Positions 36,753-45,780 of a stretch of 64,000 bases of DNA are shown piece after piece. Within the stretch, counting starts at the first letter, position 1. Each line of letters opens with the position of its first letter. A program made the position numbers and the translations under genes. Below the pieces are notes generated by a model. That model did no database searches. It was not told the origin of the DNA and saw only the letters and a program-made list of their open reading frames with translations. The stretch covers positions 1 to 64,000 of the forward strand of contig JAFQEO010000035.1 of NCBI GenBank assembly GCA_017399005.1, given 5' to 3'. Origin of the DNA: Peptococcaceae bacterium (GTDB lineage: Bacteria > Bacillota > Peptococcia > Peptococcales > Peptococcaceae).

Positions 36753-38266
36753 GTAAAGGGAAAGTATATTTAATTGGTGCCGGTCCAGGGGATATCAAAC
36801 TGATTACCGTAAAAGGACTGGAATGCATCCAGAAAGCGGACGTTATCGTATACGACCGTCTGGCAAACCCTCGTCTGCTCAGCTATCGCAGACCGGATGC
36901 AGAACTGATTTATGTAGGAAAATCTCCTGATCGTCACACTCTGACACAGGATGAAATCAATAAAGTGCTGGTGGAAGAAGGGCTGAAAGGCAAAGTGGTT
37001 GCTCGTTTAAAAGGCGGTGACCCATACGTGTTCGGACGCGGCGGGGAGGAAGGCGAAGAACTGCGTAAAGCAGGTATCGATTTTGAAGAAGTCCCAGGTA
37101 TTACCTCTGCTATCTCTGTGCCGGCTTATGCAGGCATTCCAATTACCCATCGTGATTTTACCGCAAGCTTTACTGTGGTAACCGGTCATGAAGAACCAGG
37201 TAAGGAAACCAGCAATATCAACTGGCCTCGTCTGGCACAGGATCCAGGCACTCTGGTATTTCTGATGGGTGTTGGCAATCTTCCTCAGATTGTTGAAAAT
37301 CTTGTTGTAAACGGCAAGGATGCACAGACACCGATTGCACTGATTCGCTGGGGTACCCGTCCGGAACAGCGTGTTGTAACCGGGACTCTGGAAAATATTG
37401 TGGATGTGGTAAACAAAGCCGGTTTAAAATCCCCTGCGATTATCATTATCGGTCAGGTTGTAACTCTGCGTGATACTCTGCGCTGGTTTGAAGATCAGCC
37501 TTTGTTTGGCAAACGTGTGCTGGTAACTCGCTCCCGTGAACAGGCAAGTGTGCTGAGCGAAAAACTGGAAGCCTTAGGTGCTGAAGCGTGGGAATATCCA
37601 ACTATCAAAATTCAGGAGCCAGATGATTTAGCATCTCTGGATAAAGCTGTAGCAGAAGCTGGCCAGTATAACTGGATTGTATTTACCAGCGTAAACGGTG
37701 TAAAAGCATTTTTCCAGCGCCTGAAAGCGCAGAAACTGGATATCCGCAGCCTGAAAGATGCAAAAATCTGTGCCATCGGTCCAAAAACAGCAGAAGAACT
37801 GGAAGAACGTGGCTTACTGGTAGACGTAATGCCGGAAGTATTCCGTGCGGAAGCAGTTATCGAGGCTATGAAAGATCGTATTCAGCCGGGGGATAAAGTA
37901 CTGCTTCCAAGAGCAGACCTGGCACGTCAGGTACTGGTTGACAGTTTGATCAGTTTAGGTGCAGAAGTAAACGAAGTAATTGCATACCAGACAGTTCTGG
38001 CCGATGCGACAGACACACAGCTCCTGCTTGAAAAACTCGAGGCCGGTGAAATTCATGTGCTGACCTTTACAAGCTCCTCCACAGTGACCAACTTCCTGCA
38101 GTTAATTGGTGAAAACCGTTCTCTGATTGAAGGTATTACGGTTGCATGTATCGGACCGATTACTGCGGAAACTGCAGAGAAAAATGGTTTGAAAGTAGAT
38201 ATCTGTGCAGAACAGTACACAATTGACGGTCTGGTATCTGCTATTCAGAATTACTTTCAGAAATAA
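36749..38266 (+). CDS. Fused uroporphyrinogen-III C-methyltransferase / uroporphyrinogen-III synthase
   Basis: A 505-residue two-domain enzyme. Residues 1 to about 245 are SUMT/CobA, which methylates uroporphyrinogen III to precorrin-2 (VYLIGAGPGD, GGDPYVFGRGGEE, PGITSAISVPAYAGIPITHR). Residues about 250-505 are HemD, which closes hydroxymethylbilane (VLVTRSREQASVLSEKLEALGA, LTFTSSSTVTNF). The same fusion occurs in many clostridia and links ring closure directly to the branch for siroheme and cobalamin. Confidence 0.94.
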   Translation: MSKGKVYLIGAGPGDIKLITVKGLECIQKADVIVYDRLANPRLLSYRRPDAELIYVGKSPDRHTLTQDEINKVLVEEGLKGKVVARLKGGDPYVFGRGGEEGEELRKAGIDFEEVPGITSAISVPAYAGIPITHRDFTASFTVVTGHEEPGKETSNINWPRLAQDPGTLVFLMGVGNLPQIVENLVVNGKDAQTPIALIRWGTRPEQRVVTGTLENIVDVVNKAGLKSPAIIIIGQVVTLRDTLRWFEDQPLFGKRVLVTRSREQASVLSEKLEALGAEAWEYPTIKIQEPDDLASLDKAVAEAGQYNWIVFTSVNGVKAFFQRLKAQKLDIRSLKDAKICAIGPKTAEELEERGLLVDVMPEVFRAEAVIEAMKDRIQPGDKVLLPRADLARQVLVDSLISLGAEVNEVIAYQTVLADATDTQLLLEKLEAGEIHVLTFTSSSTVTNFLQLIGENRSLIEGITVACIGPITAETAEKNGLKVDICAEQYTIDGLVSAIQNYFQK

Positions 38267-38361
38267 GATATCGTAAAGAAATGCCGGAGCAATATCCGGA
38301 AAGATTATAAAAATCTTTTGTCTGATAAATCAGATGAATCCGTTCAGAAAAGAGGTTATGC

Positions 38362-39348
38362 ATGATGTTTCCAGAAACACGAATGCGTAGATTTAGAAGA
38401 ACAGAAAATATTCGTAAACTGGTTCGTGAAACCCGTGTTCATGCAGAGCAGTTAATCTATCCGATTTTTGTGGTAGAAGGGGACGACCAGGTTAACCCTA
38501 TCGATTCCATGCCGGGCATTAACCAGTATTCGCTGGACCACCTGCTGGAAGAAGTAGAACGTGCTGTATCCGTGGGTATTAACAGCATTATTCTGTTCGG
38601 TATCCCGGCAGAGAAAGATGCGGTGGGCAGCCAGGCTTATGCCGAAGAAGGAATTGTACAGCAGGCTATCCGCAAAGTGCGTGAAGCATATCCGGAACTG
38701 GTTATTATTGCAGACTGCTGCCTGTGTGAATATACAAGCCATGGACATTGCGGTATTGTAACAGCAGAAGGCGATGTATTGAATGACCCTACCTTGAGTC
38801 TGCTTGCAAAAACAGCAGTTTCTCAGGCAAAAGCCGGGGCTGATATTATTGCACCGAGTGATATGATGGACGGCCGCGTTGGAATGATTCGTGCCGCTTT
38901 AGACCAGGCTGGTTATCCGGATGTAGCGGTAATGGCATACTCTGCAAAATATGCATCTGCGTTTTATGGTCCGTTCCGTGATGCAGCTGGTTCTGCACCG
39001 CAGTTTGGCGATCGCAAGACTTACCAGATGGACCCTGCATGCAGCGTTCGTCAGGCAATGCATGAAACCGAACTGGATGTGGAAGAAGGCGCAGATTATA
39101 TTATTGTAAAACCGGCATTATCCTATCTGGATATTATGGCAAGAACCAGAGAGGCATTTTATCAGCCAATCGTTGCTTATAATGTAAGCGGTGAATATGC
39201 GATGGTAAAAGCTGCTGCTGCAAACGGCTGGATTGATGAAAAGAAAATTGTTATGGAAATCATGACCGGTTTTGTACGTGCCGGTGCTGATATGATTTTA
39301 ACCTATCATGCAATCGATGTGGCTAAATGGCTGCAGGAGAGTAAATAA
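38362..39348 (+). CDS. hemB: Porphobilinogen synthase (5-aminolevulinate dehydratase)
   Basis: A 328-residue enzyme condensing two 5-aminolevulinates. The cysteine-rich segment [14 protein letters not shown] indicates the zinc-dependent form. The two active-site lysines are in [19 protein letters not shown] and [12 protein letters not shown]. The start is one of two adjacent ATGs behind AGAGG. The 95-base gap before it contains two short hairpins (CCGGA/TCCGG and TCTGAT/ATCAGA). Confidence 0.95.
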   Translation: MMFPETRMRRFRRTENIRKLVRETRVHAEQLIYPIFVVEGDDQVNPIDSMPGINQYSLDHLLEEVERAVSVGINSIILFGIPAEKDAVGSQAYAEEGIVQQAIRKVREAYPELVIIADCCLCEYTSHGHCGIVTAEGDVLNDPTLSLLAKTAVSQAKAGADIIAPSDMMDGRVGMIRAALDQAGYPDVAVMAYSAKYASAFYGPFRDAAGSAPQFGDRKTYQMDPACSVRQAMHETELDVEEGADYIIVKPALSYLDIMARTREAFYQPIVAYNVSGEYAMVKAAAANGWIDEKKIVMEIMTGFVRAGADMILTYHAIDVAKWLQESK

Positions 39349-39379
39349 GAAATACGGAATCAAGAAAGGGGATAGTCTG

Positions 39380-40672
39380 ATGGACTTTACAAACTCCAAA
39401 AAATTATTTGAAGAAGCACAGGAATTTATTCCAGGCGGTGTAAACAGCCCTGTTCGTGCGTTTAAAGCAGTAGGTGATCACCCTGTTTTCATTGAAAAAG
39501 CAGAAGGTTCTAAACTGTATGATGCAGACGGCAACGAATATGTTGACTACATTTGCTCCTGGGGCCCTATGCTGTTAGGTCATCAGCCGGAAGCTGTTAC
39601 CAAAGCAGTTCAGGAAGCACTGCTGAAAGGCAGCACTTATGGTGCACCAACTGCAGCAGAAGTGGAAATTGCAAAATTAATTGTAGATGCAGTTCCATCT
39701 GTGGAAATGGTTCGTATGGTAAACTCCGGTACCGAAGCTACTATGAGTGCCATTCGTCTGGCTCGCGGTTATACAAACCGTAATAAATTAGTAAAATTTG
39801 AAGGTTGCTACCATGGTCATGCAGACCATCTGCTGATTAAAGCAGGTTCTGGTGCACTGACATTTGGTGTTCCAAGCAGCCCTGGTGTTCCTGAATCCAT
39901 CGCTTCTGAAACATTAAGTGCAACCTACAATGATTTAGACAGCGTGAAAAAACTGTTTGCGGAATATCCAGACCAGATTGCAGCTGTTATCGTAGAACCG
40001 GTTGCAGGGAATATGGGTCTGATTCCTCCGGCAGAAGGTTTTCTGGAAGGTTTACGCGAAGTAACAAAAGAATATGGCGCTCTGTTAATCTTTGACGAAG
40101 TAATCAGCGGTTTCCGTGCATCCTACGGCGGTGCTCAGAAAGTATTCAACATCATGCCTGATATTACCTGTCTGGGTAAAATTATTGGCGGCGGTCTGCC
40201 AGTAGGTGCTTACGGTGGCAGAAAAGAAATTATGCAGCATGTAGCTCCAGTAGGTCCTGTATATCAGGCTGGTACTTTATCCGGCAACCCTCTGGCAATG
40301 GCTGCAGGGATTGCAACCTTAAAAGAACTGGCAAAACCAGGTTTTTACGAAACCATCGAAGCAAAAGCGAAAAAACTGGCAGATGGTGTACAGGCTGCGG
40401 CAGACAAAGCTGGTGTAGCGGTGTCTATTAATCACAGTGCGTCTCTGTTGACTGTATTCTTTACCAATCAGAACGTTGACAGCTATGCAGCTGCTATGAC
40501 ATCTGATACAGCAAAATTCAAAGTATTCTTCCAGTCTATGCTGAATCAGGGTGTATATCTGCCGCCTTCTCAGTTTGAATGCTGGTTTGTATCTCTGGCA
40601 CATACTGATGAAGACATCGAAAAAACAATCGCTGCTGCTGAGCAGGCATTTGCGGAAGTAGCTGCTATGTAA
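39380..40672 (+). CDS. hemL: Glutamate-1-semialdehyde 2,1-aminomutase
   Basis: A 430-residue PLP enzyme converting glutamate-1-semialdehyde to 5-aminolevulinate. [31 protein letters not shown] and the lysine in [16 protein letters not shown] (about Lys266) are characteristic. The ATG at 39380 follows AAAGGGG; a longer frame would overlap hemB. It completes the route from glutamyl-tRNA to uroporphyrinogen III in this cluster. Confidence 0.95.
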   Translation: MDFTNSKKLFEEAQEFIPGGVNSPVRAFKAVGDHPVFIEKAEGSKLYDADGNEYVDYICSWGPMLLGHQPEAVTKAVQEALLKGSTYGAPTAAEVEIAKLIVDAVPSVEMVRMVNSGTEATMSAIRLARGYTNRNKLVKFEGCYHGHADHLLIKAGSGALTFGVPSSPGVPESIASETLSATYNDLDSVKKLFAEYPDQIAAVIVEPVAGNMGLIPPAEGFLEGLREVTKEYGALLIFDEVISGFRASYGGAQKVFNIMPDITCLGKIIGGGLPVGAYGGRKEIMQHVAPVGPVYQAGTLSGNPLAMAAGIATLKELAKPGFYETIEAKAKKLADGVQAAADKAGVAVSINHSASLLTVFFTNQNVDSYAAAMTSDTAKFKVFFQSMLNQGVYLPPSQFECWFVSLAHTDEDIEKTIAAAEQAFAEVAAM

Positions 40673-40722
40673 CAATCCTTCTATTGTGGAGTAATTGCAC
40701 AATATGGATTAGAATTTGACGG

Positions 40723-40751
40723 TTGAGTCCAAAGCCTGTATCTGCTATAAT
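40723..40751 (+). promoter_or_regulatory. Promoter of miaB with flanking inverted repeat
   Basis: TTGAGT (40723-40728), a 17-base spacer and TATAAT (40746-40751) with an upstream TGC. AAAGCCTGTA (40731-40740) and TACAGGCTTT (40758-40767) form a perfect 10-bp inverted repeat centred on the -10. Confidence 0.65.
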
Positions 40752-40794
40752 GCTGTATACAGGCTTTGAGATGTGAATAAAAGGGGTGACCTCT

Positions 40795-42189
40795 GTGCAG
40801 GAACAAAACACATACTATTTGAATCAGATTTGCAGCCAGAACGCGCTGTATACACAGCAGACCGGTCGGACAAAAAAATGCCTGACCCATACTTTCGGCT
40901 GTCAGATGAATGAACGAGATTCGGAAATTCTGTCTGGTTTTCTGACACAGATGGGTTATGAAAAAACCGATGTAGAAGCAGATGCGGATTTGATTCTGTT
41001 TAACACCTGCTGTATCCGTGAAAAAGCGGAGAGTAAAGTGCTGAGCCAGCTGGGCGAGTTGAAAAAGCTGAAAAAGAAAAAACCGGATATGATTATTGGT
41101 GTATGTGGTTGTATGATGCAACAGAAAGGTATGGCGGATACTGTGCGTATTTCTGCCCCTCATGTGGATTTGATTTTCGGGACACATAATCTGCACTATT
41201 TGCCGGAGTATATCTATAATCTGTATCAGGATAAAGGCAGACAGGTTGTTATTCTGGAGAAAGAGGAAGCTGTACAGGAAGGTTTACCGACTTATCGAGA
41301 AGACCCGTACCGTGCTCTGGTGAATATCACTTACGGATGCAATAATTTCTGTACCTACTGCATTGTGCCTTATGTGCGTGGTCGTGAACGCAGCCGTAAA
41401 CAGGCGGATATCGTACAGGAAGTAAAACAGCTGGTAACAGAAGGTGTGGTGGAAATCACGCTCTTAGGCCAGAATGTAAACAGTTACGGGCTGGATTTGC
41501 AGGACGGGAGCACTTTTGCCGCTCTTTTACGGGAATTAAATGAAATTGAAGGTCTGCGCCGCATCCGGTACATGACGTCTCATCCGAAAGATTTAACTGA
41601 GGAACTGGTAAAAACCATTGCGGAAAGCAGCAAAGTGGTAGACCATTTCCATCTGCCTGTACAGTCCGGAAGTACTCGGATTCTGGAGCAGATGAACCGC
41701 CGATATACCAAGGAGGATTATCTGCATCGCGTAGAAATTATCCGCAAATACATGCCGGATGCCTGTATCACCACGGATATTATCGTAGGGTTCCCGGGAG
41801 AAACCGAAGAGGACTTTCTGGAGACTGTAGATCTGGTGAAACAGGTCAAGTTTGACAGTGCGTTTACATTTATCTATTCCAAACGTACCGGTACACCGGC
41901 AGCACGTATGGAGGATCCAGTAACACTGGATGAGAAAAAACATCGTCTGCAGCGCTTAAACGATGTTTTGAGTGATATCGGTCGGACAATCAATGATAAG
42001 CTGCATGATACTATCGTGGAGGTATTGGTGGAAGGACCAAGCAAAACCAATGCGGACATGTTGACAGGCCGTACCACAACAAATAAAACTGTTATTTTTG
42101 CAGGTGACCCTTCTCTGGTAGGGCAGATGGTGAATGTTCACATCACCGAAGCTCAGACATGGGTATTAAAGGGAAACCTTGCTGAATAA
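40795..42189 (+). CDS. miaB: tRNA-2-methylthio-N6-dimethylallyladenosine synthase
   Basis: A 464-residue radical SAM methylthiotransferase modifying A37 of tRNAs that read UNN codons. It binds two clusters. The N-terminal UPF0004 domain cysteines are in TFGCQMNERDSE, NTCCIREKAE and GVCGCMMQQKG; the radical SAM motif GCNNFCTYC has Cys182, Cys186 and Cys189; a TRAM domain ends the protein. GTG at 40795 is chosen because AAGGGG lies at proper spacing; the GTG nine bases earlier overlaps it. Confidence 0.94.
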   Translation: MQEQNTYYLNQICSQNALYTQQTGRTKKCLTHTFGCQMNERDSEILSGFLTQMGYEKTDVEADADLILFNTCCIREKAESKVLSQLGELKKLKKKKPDMIIGVCGCMMQQKGMADTVRISAPHVDLIFGTHNLHYLPEYIYNLYQDKGRQVVILEKEEAVQEGLPTYREDPYRALVNITYGCNNFCTYCIVPYVRGRERSRKQADIVQEVKQLVTEGVVEITLLGQNVNSYGLDLQDGSTFAALLRELNEIEGLRRIRYMTSHPKDLTEELVKTIAESSKVVDHFHLPVQSGSTRILEQMNRRYTKEDYLHRVEIIRKYMPDACITTDIIVGFPGETEEDFLETVDLVKQVKFDSAFTFIYSKRTGTPAARMEDPVTLDEKKHRLQRLNDVLSDIGRTINDKLHDTIVEVLVEGPSKTNADMLTGRTTTNKTVIFAGDPSLVGQMVNVHITEAQTWVLKGNLAE

Positions 42190-42226
42190 AATAAAGAATT
42201 TTTTTAATTAATACGGAGGTGCTACT

Positions 42227-42634
42227 GTGGATATTTTCACAAAAGCAAAAGATTTAGCAGATGCAATCGCTAACTCTGCAGAACTGGCTTCTCTGAAAGA
42301 AGCTGAAATGAAAATGATGATGGACACTGAAGCTAGAGAAATCGTGGAAGAATACCAGGGTATCCAGATGGATGCTATGAACAGAGGTTTAAGCTACGAA
42401 GATTTGTCTGAAGAAGAAAAGAAACACGTTGAAGAACTGGAAGCAAAAATGAATGAAAACGCTAACATCAGCGCATTCTTAGGTGCTAACCAGGCATTTG
42501 AACAGATTATGCGTTCTGTAAACATGATTATCAGCGCTGCAATCAACGGTCAGCAGGGTGGCGGCTGCAGCGGATGCAGCTCTTCTGGTGCAGATGGAAG
42601 CTGCAATTGCGGAGGCAGCTGCGGCAGCTGCTAA
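42227..42634 (+). CDS. YlbF/YmcA-family protein with cysteine-rich tail
   Basis: A 135-residue helical protein of the Com_YlbF family, 37 bases downstream of miaB; in Bacillus, ymcA likewise adjoins miaB. The Y-complex (YlbF, YmcA, YaaT) in Bacillus binds iron-sulfur clusters and assists RNase Y. Here the helical core (about 1-108) is followed by a Gly/Ser tail holding six cysteines (114, 117, 126, 128, 132, 135), which suggests metal or cluster binding. The start is GTG with GGAGGT. It is followed by a terminator. Confidence 0.82.
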   Translation: MDIFTKAKDLADAIANSAELASLKEAEMKMMMDTEAREIVEEYQGIQMDAMNRGLSYEDLSEEEKKHVEELEAKMNENANISAFLGANQAFEQIMRSVNMIISAAINGQQGGGCSGCSSSGADGSCNCGGSCGSC

Positions 42635-42659
42635 TCGCATCGATTAGAAAGCCGAATTT

Positions 42660-42691
42660 AAAGGGTATCCAGCTTGTACGGATACCCTTTT
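42660..42691 (+). terminator. Terminator after the miaB-ylbF-like unit
   Basis: AAAGGGTATCC pairs with GGATACCCTTT around an eight-base loop; a short T-run follows. Confidence 0.85.
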
Positions 42692-42724
42692 CATATATGT
42701 AAGCATAGTAAGGAGAACATCATT

Positions 42725-43405
42725 ATGAGTGGTGAAATGAACGAAAAAAAAGATATCCTCTTACAGGATGATTTGAAGGCAATGCTGAAAGAGCTGGAAC
42801 AGGAAGTTGGAATTGATGAAATTAATCGTCAGCTGGAAGAAGCGATTCAGCACTTTGCCGAAAAAAATCCAAATGGTATCGAAAACAAAATTCTTCGTAT
42901 TCAGAAGGGCAGTCTGGAAGAAATTCTGATGCCAGAAAAATATGCTGATTTTCGCTCTGCTGATAATATTGCAGAACTGCTGCATACGTATTTTCAGGAA
43001 CAGACCGAAGAGGCTTTTTCTGCTGTGCTGATTGAAATGGGCTGGTGCATGATGAATGAAGGGGCTGTACTGGTACCAACGATTATGCGTGATGGTCGTA
43101 TGGATATGCCGCTTTTAAACGACGACGAGGGAGGCGACTGGATTCCGCTGTTTACCAGTCCGGAAACTGCAAAAGCATGGCCTGAGGAAGCAGATATTCG
43201 CCCAATTGGCCTGGAAATGGCTATGCTGCTGGCAATTACCAGATTCGATTTTAAAGGTGTTGTGCTGAATCCAGGGACACCGGAAGCAATGCCTCTGGAT
43301 CGCATGATGCTGGAGCATATGGAACGTGCCTGCAATGAAACCAGAAAAGAAGAAGCGCTGTTAGAAAACAAACGGCAGAAGGATGAACCGACATTATTGA
43401 GCTAA
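42725..43405 (+). CDS. SseB-domain protein
   Basis: A 226-residue cytosolic protein. Its second half shows the SseB N-terminal domain pattern: VLVPTIMRDGRMDMPLLN, WIPLFTSPETAKAWPE and GVVLNPGTPEAMPLD. SseB-like proteins are widespread with unclear roles (named after enhanced serine sensitivity). The first roughly 100 residues are acidic and helical without a recognised domain. The ATG at 42725 is preceded by AAGGAGA; a longer frame would run into the terminator upstream. Confidence 0.72.
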   Translation: MSGEMNEKKDILLQDDLKAMLKELEQEVGIDEINRQLEEAIQHFAEKNPNGIENKILRIQKGSLEEILMPEKYADFRSADNIAELLHTYFQEQTEEAFSAVLIEMGWCMMNEGAVLVPTIMRDGRMDMPLLNDDEGGDWIPLFTSPETAKAWPEEADIRPIGLEMAMLLAITRFDFKGVVLNPGTPEAMPLDRMMLEHMERACNETRKEEALLENKRQKDEPTLLS

Positions 43406-43432
43406 CATACTTTGAGTTATAAATAAGAATAT

Positions 43433-43477
43433 AAAAGGGTACCGACTGCGAAATATTTCCATATCGGTACCCTTTTT
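43433..43477 (+). terminator. Terminator of the SseB-domain gene
   Basis: AAAAGGGTACCGA pairs with TCGGTACCCTTTT, followed by a T-run. Confidence 0.9.
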
Positions 43478-43503
43478 GTGTTTAAATAAAATCGATATCT
43501 CAG

Positions 43504-43544
43504 AAAAACAGGCGGTGGACTCAATTGAATCCATCACCTGTTTT
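43504..43544 (-). terminator. Terminator of the EF-G paralogue
   Basis: On the minus strand AAAACAGGTGATGGA pairs, with a few mismatches, with TCCACCGCCTGTTTTT, ending in a T-run. Confidence 0.75.
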
Positions 43545-43573
43545 GAAAAGAGAAAAGAGGATGTGATATCTAA

Positions 43574-45586
43574 TTATTCAGCATTGCGTTCTGCAATAAT
43601 TTTTTCAGCAATTTTTGCAGGTACTTCTTCATAATGATCCAGTGTCATTGTGAATTTACCGCGACCCTGAGTCATAGCTTTCAGGTCGATTACATATTTC
43701 TGTACTTCAGACATTGGAGCCTGAGCCAGAATAATCTGCTGTTTGCCGTCAGCGGTAGGTTCCATACCCATGATACGACCACGTTTACTATTCAGATCGC
43801 CCATAATATCGCCCATGTATGCTTCAGGAACAGTGATACGCATATCCATAATTGGTTCTAACAGAACTGGACCAGCCTGTTCTGCACCATTTTTGAAACC
43901 GGTAGAAGCAGCGATTTTGAACGCCATTTCGTTAGAGTCAACTGGATGATAGGAACCATCGTACAGAGTAACTTTGATGTTGCCCAGAGGATAACCTGCC
44001 AGAATACCCTGTGCCATTGCTTCACGAACACCTTTTTCAACAGCAGGGAAGTAGTTTTTCGGAACAGCACCACCGAATACTTCTTCTGCGAATACGAATT
44101 CTTCTTCACATGGCTCAATGCGCAGCCATACATCACCGTACTGACCTGCACCACCGGACTGTTTTTTATGTTTCCCCTGAACTTCTACTTTTTTCTTGAT
44201 AGTTTCACGATAAGGAATCTGTGCTGGTTTCAGTACAACATCCACACCGAATTTATTTTTAAAGCGTTCTGCAACAACTTCCAGATGGGTTTCGCCAACA
44301 CCGGACAGCAGAGTTTCGTGTGTTTCTGCATTTTTCTCCAGACTCAGAGTAGGATCTTCTTCTAACAGACGACCCAGTGCGTTACTCATTTTATCGTCAT
44401 CGTCTCTGGATTTTGGAGACAGCGCAAATGTGAGGTTTGGAGCAGGGAATTTGATTGGAGCCAGTTCAGGAACAGTCTGGCCTTTTACAGTCAGAGTGTT
44501 GCTGGTCTGAGTATTCTGTAATTTTGCAATTGCAACAATATCACCGGCGTTAACAGTTGTCACGGTAGACTGCTGTTTTCCGCAAGGGATAATAAAGCCG
44601 TTTACTTTTTCTTCTACATCGTTGTTCACGTTGTAGATGCCGTCACCGGCATTAAACTGACCGTCAATTACTTTCAGGAAGCTCAGTTTGCCAACAAACG
44701 GGTCAGCCAGAGTTTTGAATACAATAGCACTTGCCGGAGCCTGTGCATTTACGGTTGGAACTGGTAACAGGTCTACCAGATAGTCCATCATTACGTCAAT
44801 CCCCATATTTTTTGCAACAGAACCGCCCACTACAGGGAAAATTTCACCGTTTGCGATACCCATACGCAGAGCAGAACGGATTTCTTTGTTGGTTGGAATT
44901 TCGCCTTCCAGATATTTCAGTAACAGTTCGTCACAAGATTCAGCCGCAACTTCAATTAAGTAGGTGCGCTGAGATTCGTAGTCTTCCATGTATTCTTCCG
45001 GAATTGGAATTTCTACAGATTTACCTTCTTCGAATTTATATGCTTTTTCGTTCAGCAGGTCGATCATGCCAACGAAATCAGCTTCTTTCCCCATTGGCAG
45101 CTGCAGAGGAACGATACCGGTACCATATTTTGCACGCATTGCTTCTACAACTGTTTCAAAACAGGAGTTTTCACGTTCCAGTTTATTGATAAAAATAATC
45201 CGAGGCAGCTTATTGTTTGCAGCGATGTCCCAGATTACTTCTGTCTGAACTTCAATACCGGCAACACCGCAGACAACCATCAGCATGTTGTCAACTGCGC
45301 GGGTAGTAGAGATAACTTCACCGATAAAATCTGCATAACCTGGTGTGTCAATCATGTTCAGTTTTGTGTTATTCCATTCGATTGGCGCCAGAGAAGCAGA
45401 AATAGTTACCTGACGTTTGATTTCTTCCGGCAGATAGTCTGTTACGGTTGTGCCGTCTTCTACCTTACCTAAACGATTTGTGAAACCTGTGTTAAACAGC
45501 ATGGTTTCTAATAACGATGTTTTGCCGGAACCACTGTGTCCGGCGATACCAATATTGCGGATATCTCCTGTCTGATATACTTGCAT
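43574..45586 (-). CDS. Elongation factor G-like GTPase (EF-G paralogue)
   Basis: A 670-residue translational GTPase with the EF-G domain order. Its P-loop is GHSGSGKTSL rather than GHIDAGKTT, and its G4 motif reads NKLEREN, both typical of the EF-G-like second copy found in Firmicutes and Actinobacteria; the main fusA normally sits with rpsL-rpsG and is not in this window. GTPase activity is expected; a specific role is unknown. ATG at 45586 is preferred because GGGGTGG lies five bases upstream; a GTG nine bases earlier overlaps that site. Confidence 0.88.
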   Translation of the reverse strand: MQVYQTGDIRNIGIAGHSGSGKTSLLETMLFNTGFTNRLGKVEDGTTVTDYLPEEIKRQVTISASLAPIEWNNTKLNMIDTPGYADFIGEVISTTRAVDNMLMVVCGVAGIEVQTEVIWDIAANNKLPRIIFINKLERENSCFETVVEAMRAKYGTGIVPLQLPMGKEADFVGMIDLLNEKAYKFEEGKSVEIPIPEEYMEDYESQRTYLIEVAAESCDELLLKYLEGEIPTNKEIRSALRMGIANGEIFPVVGGSVAKNMGIDVMMDYLVDLLPVPTVNAQAPASAIVFKTLADPFVGKLSFLKVIDGQFNAGDGIYNVNNDVEEKVNGFIIPCGKQQSTVTTVNAGDIVAIAKLQNTQTSNTLTVKGQTVPELAPIKFPAPNLTFALSPKSRDDDDKMSNALGRLLEEDPTLSLEKNAETHETLLSGVGETHLEVVAERFKNKFGVDVVLKPAQIPYRETIKKKVEVQGKHKKQSGGAGQYGDVWLRIEPCEEEFVFAEEVFGGAVPKNYFPAVEKGVREAMAQGILAGYPLGNIKVTLYDGSYHPVDSNEMAFKIAASTGFKNGAEQAGPVLLEPIMDMRITVPEAYMGDIMGDLNSKRGRIMGMEPTADGKQQIILAQAPMSEVQKYVIDLKAMTQGRGKFTMTLDHYEEVPAKIAEKIIAERNAE

Positions 45587-45780
45587 AATGTCCACCCCTT
45601 GTGTGTAATAAAATAGCTATTTATTAAATTTGACATAAATTGATAAAATCCTTTTATTTTTTTAATACATTTCAAATATTTTTTAAAATTTTCATAAAAA
45701 TATGAAAATCTTTGAACCTAAACCCCGTTTTTGTTACATAAACATAGGAGCAGAACAAGAAATAAAAGGTGGGACGCACC

